This document shows positions 30,747 to 37,116 of a DNA stretch of 37,116 bases, in pieces. The DNA lies in assembly GCA_964424125.1 (NCBI GenBank), contig CAYRHS010000007.1, positions 1 through 37,116 on the forward strand, in the 5' to 3' direction. The DNA is from CAYRHS01 sp964424125. Its GTDB lineage: Bacteria; Actinomycetota; Acidimicrobiia; IMCC26256; JAOSJL01. The translations under genes and the position numbers were made by a program. Each line of letters starts with the position of its first letter. Positions within the stretch are counted from its first letter, which is position 1. The notes beneath the pieces are model-generated. The model worked only from the letters and a program-made list of their open reading frames with translations, ran no database searches and was not told where the DNA came from.

Positions 30747-32891
30747 ATGCTCCAGCGGCTCGGACAGCGTTGTGCCCGGCACCACTGGGTCGTGTTGGTG
30801 CTCTGGGTGCTCCTCGCCGTGTGCGTGATCCTGGCGGGCAACACGTTCGGACGCTCGGCGAACAACTCGTTCACGCTCCCCGGCTCCCAGTCGCAGGAGG
30901 CGCTCGATCTCCTCTCGGAGAACTTCAGTGCTGCCGCGGGAACGAGCGCCACGGTCGTCTACCGGACGAGCAGCGGGACGACGGTCGCCGACAGCTCGGT
31001 GCAGACCGCCATCGCAGACACGGTCGCCGCGATCAAGAAGCTCGACAAGGTCTCCCAGGTCACGACCCCGAGCTCGTCCTCGAGCCCAGCCTCGATCTCG
31101 TCGGACCAGCGAACGGCGCTGTCGAACGTCCTCTACTCGGTGCCGATAAACGACCTGGAGGACAATGGCGTTCCGGCCTTCGACGAGCTCCAGGAGACCG
31201 TCCAGAAGTACGAGTCGTCGGATCTCCAGATCGAGCTTGGTGGAACGCTCCCCGGCGCACAGCCGGTCAACCTGAGCGAGAGCGTCGAGCTGTTGGGGCT
31301 GCTCGCGGCATTGATCGTGCTCCTCTTCGCGCTCAGCACCTGGTGGTCGTTCGCGTGGCCCGTGCTGGGCGCGGTAATCGGCGTGTTCGTAGCCACGTCG
31401 TTCCTCCAGCTCCTGCAACGAATCGTCGACGTCCCGACCATCTCGAACACGGCGGCCGTGATGATCGGCCTCGGAGTCGGGATCGACTACGGGCTCTTCG
31501 TCGTGGGTCGATACAAGGAGGATGTGGCGCGGGGCACCGAGCCCATCGAGGCCGCCGGTCAGGCGATCTCGTCGGCGGGCCGCGCCGTGCTGACCGCAGG
31601 ATCCACCGTCGTCGTCGCGCTGTTCGCCTTGCTCATCTTCCAGGTGCCGGCAGTGAACGCGATGGCGTACGCGGTCGTGATCGCGGTGGTCGTGGTCGTG
31701 CTCGTGGCGGTCACGCTCCAGCCCGCGATTCTCGGTCTCGTCGGTCACCGCATCATCCGGGCGGAGCTGCCTTGGGAACGCAAGCCCGGTGACGAGCGAC
31801 CCACCATCGGGACGCGGTGGGCCGCCTTCGTCACCAAGTACGCCAAGCTCGCGTTCCCGGCGGGGACGATCATCCTGTTGGTGCTGGCGATTCCCGTCTT
31901 CGCCGGCGACTTCCGACTCGGCCCCATCGACAACAGCCTGTTTCCGACCAGTTCGACGCAATACAAGGCGTGGGAGCTCCAGTCGGATGCCTTCGGGGCG
32001 GGGTCGCCGAACCCATTCCTGATCGTGGTCGAGGTCCCGAGCAGCGACAGCGACGCCCAGAGCCAGATCAACACCCTGGTCTCCGACACCGAGTCGACCG
32101 AGGGCGTCGCCTCGGCGACGTCGGCGACGTTCAACTCCGACAAGTCGCTCGCCGTCTACCAGGTGATCCCCACGACAGGGGCTCAGGCGGCGGCGACCGC
32201 CGACCTCGTGGACAGGCTCCGTGACGAGACGATTCCCAAGGCGACCGCAGGCACCGGCCTCACCGCGCTGGTGAGCGGCTCCAACGCTGTGTTCGTGGAC
32301 CTGGACACCCGCATCACCGACCGACTGCTGATGTTCGTGATGCTCGTCGTCCTGATCGCGTTCCTGATCCTCGCCGCCGTGTTCCGTTCACTCCTCATCC
32401 CCGTGAAAGCGGCGGCATTCAACGTGCTCACGATCCTCGCCACCTACGGCGTGTTCACCGCCTTCTTCACGCTGGGGTGGGGTCGATCGTTGGTGGGCGT
32501 CCCCGAGAACGTCCCCATGCTCTCGCTCCTCGCGCCGGTCATCTTCGCGGTGCTGTTCGGCTTGTCGAACGACTACGAGGTCTACTTCGTATCTCGGATG
32601 GACGAAGAGTGGAACCGGTCGCACGACGCGAGGCGCGCCGCTCGCGTCGGCCACGCACGCGGTTCGCGCACCGTCGTGGCTGCCGCGGTCGTGATGATCT
32701 TCGTCTTCGCGTCCTACATCTTCCAGCCCGGAACGCTCGTCAAGGAGTTCGGCTTCGGGATGGCGGTCGCGATCGTGATCGACGCGTTCGTGACGCGGAT
32801 GATCATGCTGCCGTCGTTCATGACCATCGGGGGTCGTGCGATGTGGTACCCGGGCTCGAAGCGCGCCCGTTCCGAAGTCGCCGCCGGGTAG
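30747..32891 (+). CDS. MMPL/RND-family transporter
   Basis: 714 residues with the two-fold RND layout: a membrane helix at 13-33, a large extracytoplasmic loop (about 35-185), helices 2-6 (190-330), a second loop (370-530) and helices 8-12 (530-690). Family motifs are GLGVGIDYGLFVVGRYKED in the first half and GLSNDYEVYFVSRMDEE in the second, carrying the proton-relay Asp/Tyr. Related mycobacterial MmpL proteins export lipids; the cargo here is unknown. ATG at 30747 with GGAGG nine bases upstream. Convergent with gatD. Confidence 0.92.
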   Translation: MLQRLGQRCARHHWVVLVLWVLLAVCVILAGNTFGRSANNSFTLPGSQSQEALDLLSENFSAAAGTSATVVYRTSSGTTVADSSVQTAIADTVAAIKKLDKVSQVTTPSSSSSPASISSDQRTALSNVLYSVPINDLEDNGVPAFDELQETVQKYESSDLQIELGGTLPGAQPVNLSESVELLGLLAALIVLLFALSTWWSFAWPVLGAVIGVFVATSFLQLLQRIVDVPTISNTAAVMIGLGVGIDYGLFVVGRYKEDVARGTEPIEAAGQAISSAGRAVLTAGSTVVVALFALLIFQVPAVNAMAYAVVIAVVVVVLVAVTLQPAILGLVGHRIIRAELPWERKPGDERPTIGTRWAAFVTKYAKLAFPAGTIILLVLAIPVFAGDFRLGPIDNSLFPTSSTQYKAWELQSDAFGAGSPNPFLIVVEVPSSDSDAQSQINTLVSDTESTEGVASATSATFNSDKSLAVYQVIPTTGAQAAATADLVDRLRDETIPKATAGTGLTALVSGSNAVFVDLDTRITDRLLMFVMLVVLIAFLILAAVFRSLLIPVKAAAFNVLTILATYGVFTAFFTLGWGRSLVGVPENVPMLSLLAPVIFAVLFGLSNDYEVYFVSRMDEEWNRSHDARRAARVGHARGSRTVVAAAVVMIFVFASYIFQPGTLVKEFGFGMAVAIVIDAFVTRMIMLPSFMTIGGRAMWYPGSKRARSEVAAG

Positions 32892-32892
32892 C

Positions 32893-32907
32893 GCGAGCGG
32901 TTCTCGC
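32893..32907. terminator. Short hairpin between convergent MMPL and gatD genes
   Basis: GCGAG-CGGTT-CTCGC, a perfect 5-bp stem with a 5-base loop, directly after the MMPL stop codon and before the gatD stop. Confidence 0.3.
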
Positions 32908-32908
32908 T

Positions 32909-33724
32909 TCAGCGCCCGGGAACAGCCGCTCGCTGGTGACGCCGAAACGTTGTGCGGCCGCGCTTGCGGGCGACGGCCACGGCCCCGGCGTGGGCTCGTT
33001 CGGCCCACTCGTCGCCCGGCGTGGGCAAGCTGGCGTCGGGTCCGTAGCGATGGCGGAGAGCGGCGTCGATCAGCCGGTCGAGCAGCTTCGGGTTCTTCGG
33101 CAGGAGGGGCCCGTGGAGGTAGGTGCCGACGGCCTCGCGGTGGACGACGCCCTCGGTGTCGTCCTCGCCGTTGTTCCCCCAGCCGTTGCGAACTCGCGCG
33201 AAGGGAACCGCTGATGTGCCGAGCCGGGTACGCCCGCTGTGGTTCTCGAAGCCGACCACCTCGCCGATGCCCGTCGACTCGGAGTAGGCGAGGACGTCGC
33301 CGATGCAGCGCTTCGCTCCGGGTGGCGGCGCGGCCGTCTCGACGTCGAAGATCCCGACTCCGCGGAGAACGTCGCCGTCCGCGGTCCGGTACGAGTGCCC
33401 GAAGAGCTGGAAGCCTCCGCACACCGCGAGCGCCGCGACGCCGTCGTCGATCCATCCCCGCAGCAGTTCGCGCTCTTCGGCCAGGTCGGCTTCCACGTAG
33501 CGCTGCTCGCGGTCCTGGCCGCCGCCGATGAGTACCAGGTCGGCGTCGGGGGGCAGCGGCTCACCGACGTTGTGCGGTGTCACCTCGACGCCGATCCCGA
33601 GCTGCGCGGCGCGTCGTTGCACGGCGAGGAGGTTGCCCCGGTCTGCATACACGTCCATGAGCTCCGGGTAGAGCACGACGACGCGAATCGCCTGCCGGGG
33701 CGCAGCACGCTCGGCGGTGGTCAC
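32909..33724 (-). CDS. gatD: Lipid II isoglutaminyl synthase, glutamine amidotransferase subunit GatD
   Basis: 271 residues, class I glutamine amidotransferase of the CobB/CobQ type. Nucleophile Cys102 (LAVCGGFQLFGHSY) and catalytic His204 (VGTYLHGPLLPKNP) are present. GatD frees ammonia from glutamine and passes it to MurT, which amidates the D-Glu of lipid II to D-isoglutamine. GTG at 33724 overlaps the murT stop codon by four bases (GTGA), so the two subunits are coupled. Length is slightly above that of S. aureus GatD, with a basic C-terminal tail. Confidence 0.93.
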   Translation of the reverse strand: MTTAERAAPRQAIRVVVLYPELMDVYADRGNLLAVQRRAAQLGIGVEVTPHNVGEPLPPDADLVLIGGGQDREQRYVEADLAEERELLRGWIDDGVAALAVCGGFQLFGHSYRTADGDVLRGVGIFDVETAAPPPGAKRCIGDVLAYSESTGIGEVVGFENHSGRTRLGTSAVPFARVRNGWGNNGEDDTEGVVHREAVGTYLHGPLLPKNPKLLDRLIDAALRHRYGPDASLPTPGDEWAERAHAGAVAVARKRGRTTFRRHQRAAVPGR

Positions 33725-35169
33725 CCGGTCGCCTTCCAGTACTGGCCCGCGCCCGCCTGGCGGGCGACGGCGTCTCGTACGTGGAGCATCGCCGTGTACG
33801 TGAGCACGAGATCCAGTCGTTTCCCCGGGGGCGTGGACGCGAGGCCCCGAGCGACGGCGGTGTCGAGGCCGTGCACGACCTCGTCGGGGTCGATGCCGGC
33901 CACGTGCAGCCGCAGGGCAAGCTCGTCGGCGCGGGTCCCGGAGGCCACGACCGACGCGGTCCGGCCCGCGAGCTGTTCGAACTCCGCGTCGTAGACCCAC
34001 GAGACGTCGCGGCCGTCCGCGATCCCGTCGTTGAGGAACATCACCAGGTGCAGCGGCTGGTCGTCGGCCCGAAGCGCTCGAACGACCTCGTTCATCCCGA
34101 TGGGATTCTTCGCCAGCAAGAGCCGGACCTCCCTGCCCTGGAGCTCGAAGCGCTCCTGGCGACCGAAGACCGGCCCGACGGACTGGATCTGCTCCACGAG
34201 GTCGTCGATCGGGAGGCCGAGGAGCATGCCCGTCGCGGCCGCGGCCAGCGAGTTGTAGACGGTGTAGAGCCCGGTGACGCCGAGCCGGACCGGCCGGGTG
34301 GTCCCCTCGAGCTCCAGGAGGAACCGTGTCCCCTCGGCGCGGATCTCGACGTCCCGGGCCACGACGTCCGGTGAGCCCCGCCGTCGGCCGCACGCGTCGC
34401 AACGCCAGATACCGACGTGGCCCATGTACGACGCGTCGTAGACGAGCAACGCGCCGCAGGCGCAGAAGTTTGCATCCGCGGCGTGCTCGACACCGGGGAG
34501 CGCGACCTCGGGGCTGTCGACCCCGAACGTGACGACGCGGTCGCGTCCGTGGTCCGCGAGCCGCGCGACCTGCGGGTCGTCGACGCACAGCACGAGCGCG
34601 GGCGCGACCGGTGCCGCGTCGAGCACCGCGCGCCACTTACGGGCAACCGAGTCGACCTCGGCGTAGCGGTCGAGCTGGTCGCGGAACAGGTTGAGGAAGA
34701 CGGAGATCCTGGGACGCAAGCGGGGGAGCAACGGGACGAGCGCGGCCTCGTCGATCTCGTAGATCCCGATCCGGCGCTCGGCGTCGGGGATGACGCCGCG
34801 GGAGCCGGCGGCCTGCATGAGCGCGCTCAGCACGCCCCGCTCGAGGTTGGAGCCCGTGCGGTTCGCGACCGGATTCCAGCCGGCCTCGGTGGCGATCGCG
34901 CCGAGCAGGTGCGAGGTCGTCGTCTTGCCGTTGGTGCCCGTCACGGTCACGTTGCCGTGTCCGAGCTGGTCGTTCAGGTCTTCGAGCAGTCCCGGAGCGA
35001 GCCGGGCCGCGACCCGTCCCGGCAGCGCGGCGCCACCACCTCTCCCCAGCCGACGCGAGGTGGATCCTGCGGCGCGTGCGAGCCGCATCACCAGCCGCTG
35101 CCCGGAGCTGAGCGGAGCGCGACTTCGTTCGCGTCCCTGCGATCGGTCGACACGGCGTCGGGTGGCCAC
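33721..35169 (-). CDS. murT: Lipid II isoglutaminyl synthase, Mur-ligase-like subunit MurT
   Basis: 482 residues. P-loop GTNGKTTT (78-85), the Mur-ligase core with FLNLFRDQLDRY, a four-cysteine zinc ribbon (ANFCACG...WRCDACG) inserted in the core as in staphylococcal MurT, LLLAKNPIGMNE, and the C-terminal DUF1727 block with DVSWVYDAEFE, which contains the Asp needed for amidation. It acts with GatD at the cytoplasmic face. GTG at 35169 is favoured by GGGAG about ten bases upstream; ATG at 35088 has no such site but would also give a full core. Divergent from the lipoprotein gene, 66 bases away. Confidence 0.93.
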   Translation of the reverse strand: MATRRRVDRSQGRERSRAPLSSGQRLVMRLARAAGSTSRRLGRGGGAALPGRVAARLAPGLLEDLNDQLGHGNVTVTGTNGKTTTSHLLGAIATEAGWNPVANRTGSNLERGVLSALMQAAGSRGVIPDAERRIGIYEIDEAALVPLLPRLRPRISVFLNLFRDQLDRYAEVDSVARKWRAVLDAAPVAPALVLCVDDPQVARLADHGRDRVVTFGVDSPEVALPGVEHAADANFCACGALLVYDASYMGHVGIWRCDACGRRRGSPDVVARDVEIRAEGTRFLLELEGTTRPVRLGVTGLYTVYNSLAAAATGMLLGLPIDDLVEQIQSVGPVFGRQERFELQGREVRLLLAKNPIGMNEVVRALRADDQPLHLVMFLNDGIADGRDVSWVYDAEFEQLAGRTASVVASGTRADELALRLHVAGIDPDEVVHGLDTAVARGLASTPPGKRLDLVLTYTAMLHVRDAVARQAGAGQYWKATG

Positions 35170-35235
35170 CGATCGAGTCTCCCACGGCGATGCCCAGGCG
35201 AGCGGTGTCGGACCGGCGCGGTAGGCTGCCCGCCC

Positions 35236-35679
35236 ATGCGAGCGTCGTTCCGCCGGGTCGCGTCGCGCGCTGCGATCGTGCTCGCGGTCGTGTGCGCGAC
35301 CGTCCCGTTGGCCGCGTGCGGCAACGACGGTGGTGCCGATGACGGCGCCTCCGGGAACCCCACCGGCGATGTGGAGGAGTTCTGCCAGCTCGTCGAGCAA
35401 GCCCCGTCGGCGACGGCCGGATTCGATCCCACGACCGCGGAGGGCGCCGACGCCATCCGTGCGTACTACGAGCAGCTCGAAGCGGTCGCACCCGAGGCAA
35501 TCCGGGACGACGTGACGACGGTGCTCGAAGGGACCGACCTGCTCGTGGGCCGGACCTTCGAGAACTCGACGACCGAGGAGGTCCAGGCCGTGACGGACGC
35601 CTCGGCGCGGATCTCCGACTTCGTGGGTGCCGAGTGCCCGCAATTCACCACCGACACGACTGCAACCGACGGGTCGTAG
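35236..35679 (+). CDS. Small secreted lipoprotein, unknown function
   Basis: 147 residues. Signal peptide with Arg-rich start, hydrophobic core 12-25 and lipobox LAAC (Cys28), then an Asp/Gly linker and a mostly helical acidic domain of about 100 residues with two cysteines (EEFCQLVE and GAECPQF), which could form a disulfide. I do not recognise a named family. TAGGCT at 35222-35227 could be the -10 box. The next gene follows after 5 bases, so an operon with the hydrolase is likely. Confidence 0.75.
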   Translation: MRASFRRVASRAAIVLAVVCATVPLAACGNDGGADDGASGNPTGDVEEFCQLVEQAPSATAGFDPTTAEGADAIRAYYEQLEAVAPEAIRDDVTTVLEGTDLLVGRTFENSTTEEVQAVTDASARISDFVGAECPQFTTDTTATDGS

Positions 35680-35684
35680 CGATC

Positions 35685-36584
35685 GTGTGGGACGAGTTCG
35701 GGCTCCTCGTCGACAACGCCGCGGAAGCAGGGCTTCCGTGGCACGGTGCCCCCGCGGTCGCTCGCTGTTCGGTGGAAGTCGAAGGCGGCCATCGCGTGAG
35801 CGTGCTGTCCTGGGGCGAGACGGATCCCGAGCTGGTGCTGCTCCACGGCGGAGCCCAGAACGCCCACACGTGGGACACCGTCGCCCTGGCGCTCGCCCGC
35901 CCGCTGATCGCGGTGGATCTTCCCGGTCACGGGCGATCGGACTGGCGTGACGACCACGACTACTCGCCCCGAATCAACGCCCTCGCGGTCGAGACGGTCG
36001 TTCGAGCACTGGCACCGCGCGCGCGGATGATCGTTGGCATGTCACTCGGTGGACTCACGGCGCTCGCCCTCGCGCGGCGCGCGCCCGAGCTGGTCCGGCG
36101 GCTGGTGATGGTCGACGTGACGCCCGGAACGGACCGGGAGAAGGCGGAGCCGATCGTCGCGTTCGTCGCCGGGCCGGAGAGCTTCCCCAGCTTCGACGAG
36201 CTCCTCGCACGAACGATCGAGTTCAACCCGACGCGCAGCGAATCGTCGCTTCGCCGGGGAATCCTGCACAACGCGTACGAGCGCGAGGACGGTTCGTGGG
36301 CGTGGCGCTACGACCGGACGTGGGGCGGCGAGATCGGACAGCACACCGGCTTCTCGCCGCAGTGGGACGACGTCGACGCGCTCGAGGCACCCGCGCTGCT
36401 CGTGCGGGGTTCGGAGTCGGGCGTCGTCGGGGACGAGGATGTCGCCGAGTTCCAGCGTCGCCACGCGAACCTGCGAATCGAGGTCGTCGACGGCGCAGGC
36501 CACTCGGTGCAGGGAGACCGGCCCGTCGAGCTGGCCCGCCTGCTCGACGGGTTCCTCGGGGAGGACGAAACCTCGGGCGCCTGA
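35685..36584 (+). CDS. Alpha/beta hydrolase
   Basis: 299 residues from a GTG at 35685, 5 bases after the lipoprotein stop; the frame extends upstream but would overlap the lipoprotein. Alpha/beta hydrolase fold: oxyanion LLHGGAQNAHTWD, nucleophile Ser120 in GMSLGG, and His273 in GAGHSVQGD. The acidic member is not certain; Glu in RGSESGVV sits where an Asp is usual. Such proteins are esterases, lactonases or C-C hydrolases. Substrate unknown. Confidence 0.85.
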   Translation: MWDEFGLLVDNAAEAGLPWHGAPAVARCSVEVEGGHRVSVLSWGETDPELVLLHGGAQNAHTWDTVALALARPLIAVDLPGHGRSDWRDDHDYSPRINALAVETVVRALAPRARMIVGMSLGGLTALALARRAPELVRRLVMVDVTPGTDREKAEPIVAFVAGPESFPSFDELLARTIEFNPTRSESSLRRGILHNAYEREDGSWAWRYDRTWGGEIGQHTGFSPQWDDVDALEAPALLVRGSESGVVGDEDVAEFQRRHANLRIEVVDGAGHSVQGDRPVELARLLDGFLGEDETSGA

Positions 36585-36633
36585 GCGGGTCCTAACCTGA
36601 GGACGAGGTCGACCGAGCGACCGAGGAGGACGC

Positions 36634-37116
36634 GTGTTCATCGACGGGTCCGTGCACCAGCTTCCCGACGTCGATCCCGACGAGACCAGGGAGTGGCTCG
36701 AGTCGCTCGACGCGGTCATCGGGATCGGAGGCCGGCCGCGGGCGCGCTATCTCCTCGCGCGGCTCATGGAGCGTGCCCGCAAGCAGGGCGTCGGCGTTCC
36801 CCAGATGGTCTCCGAGGACTACATCAACACCGTCCCCCCGGAGGAAGAGCCGTGGTTCCCCGGCGACGAGGCGCTCGAGAAGCGCATCCGCGCCTTCGTG
36901 CGCTGGAACGCGGTGGTGATGGTGGCCCGGGCGAACCGACGCTTCGACGGCCTGGGCGGCCATCTCTCGACCTATGCCTCGGCGGCGTCGCTCTACGAGG
37001 TGGGCTTCAACCACTTCTTCCGGGGCAAGGACGCGACCGGCACCGGTGACCAGGTCTTCGTCCAGGGCCATGCCGCGCCCGGGATCTACGCGCGCGCCTT
37101 CCTCGAGGGTCGGCTG
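36634..37116 (+). CDS. aceE: Pyruvate dehydrogenase E1 component, homodimeric type (3' end outside window)
   Basis: Only the first 161 residues are in the window and the frame is open to its end. The N-terminal pattern is diagnostic of AceE: DPDETREWLESLDAVI, RARYLLARLMERARKQG, YINTVPPEEEPWFPGD, RRFDGLGGHLSTYASAASLY followed by EVGFNHFFRGKD. AceE decarboxylates pyruvate with thiamine diphosphate and acetylates the lipoyl E2. GTG start at 36634 with a strong GAGGAGG upstream. TAACCT at 36593-36598 may be the -10 box. Actinobacteria use this homodimeric form. Confidence 0.93.
   Translation, partial: MFIDGSVHQLPDVDPDETREWLESLDAVIGIGGRPRARYLLARLMERARKQGVGVPQMVSEDYINTVPPEEEPWFPGDEALEKRIRAFVRWNAVVMVARANRRFDGLGGHLSTYASAASLYEVGFNHFFRGKDATGTGDQVFVQGHAAPGIYARAFLEGRL

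Noticed and set aside
30080..31792. 570-residue frame that starts as a GGDEF protein
   Set aside because: Only about 130 residues are GGDEF; after the frameshift near 30480 the frame is a shadow of the MMPL gene.
29754..32891. Single 1045-residue reading frame from the MDR fragment through the MMPL transporter
   Set aside because: The middle part is Arg/Ser/Pro-rich noise and overlaps a readable GGDEF domain in another frame; MMPL has its own start and ribosome binding site at 30747.
1..37116. CRISPR arrays, complete insertion sequences or a replication origin
   Set aside because: No regularly spaced repeats, no transposase with terminal inverted repeats and no DnaA-box cluster were seen.

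Overview
The window looks like chromosomal DNA of a high-GC actinobacterium, possibly an uncultured Acidimicrobiia-type lineage. Pointers are the very high GC of third codon positions, frequent GTG/TTG starts, an F420-type (DDN-like) nitroreductase domain, a MurT-GatD pair, a homodimeric-type AceE and repeated AveC-like membrane proteins. The placement is an inference from gene content; no 16S gene is present.

Region 1 (1-8.8 kb) is catabolic or lipid-type: the end of an acyl-CoA ligase, three divergent copies of an AveC-like integral membrane protein, an aminoglycoside-kinase-fold phosphotransferase coupled to an enoyl-CoA hydratase-fold protein that lacks both usual catalytic glutamates, an amidohydrolase, a START-type (SRPBCC) protein and a glyoxalase-fold protein. 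Several start regions carry repeats or inverted repeats that look like operators.

Region 2 (8.8-14.5 kb) is the most unusual part. A LexA-type winged helix joined to a probable ferritin-like helical domain, behind a perfect 9+5+9 palindrome, faces a three-gene operon on the minus strand: a ribosome hibernation factor fused to a deazaflavin nitroreductase-like domain, a sigma-70 factor with region 1.1 but altered promoter-reading residues, and a two-CBS-domain protein. Divergent from that operon is the RNA ligase RtcB, and convergent to RtcB is archease, its activator. A DosR-like box lies in the shared promoter. I read this as a candidate stress locus joining ribosome hibernation, RNA repair, promoter switching and redox sensing.

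Region 3 (14.5-21.2 kb) holds an SDR, a secreted HAD phosphatase-like lipoprotein and a branched-chain amino acid-type ABC system (substrate-binding lipoprotein, LivH-LivM-LivG triple fusion, LivF). Region 4 (21.3-26.7 kb) holds a CAP-domain lipoprotein with an unusual structured leader, a fatty acid desaturase behind a TetR-type operator, a second SDR and an orphan FtsX/MacB-like permease.

Region 5 (26.7-30.7 kb) is a scar zone: tRNA-Val(GAC), a small membrane protein, a possible zinc-ribbon mini-gene, the C-terminal remnant of a tyrosine recombinase, an intact thiolase, a 3' fragment of a tRNA-Val(CAC), and a truncated MDR oxidoreductase abutting a truncated, frameshifted GGDEF gene. Region 6 (30.7-37.1 kb) returns to core functions: an MMPL transporter, GatD-MurT for lipid II amidation, a small lipoprotein, an alpha/beta hydrolase and the start of aceE.
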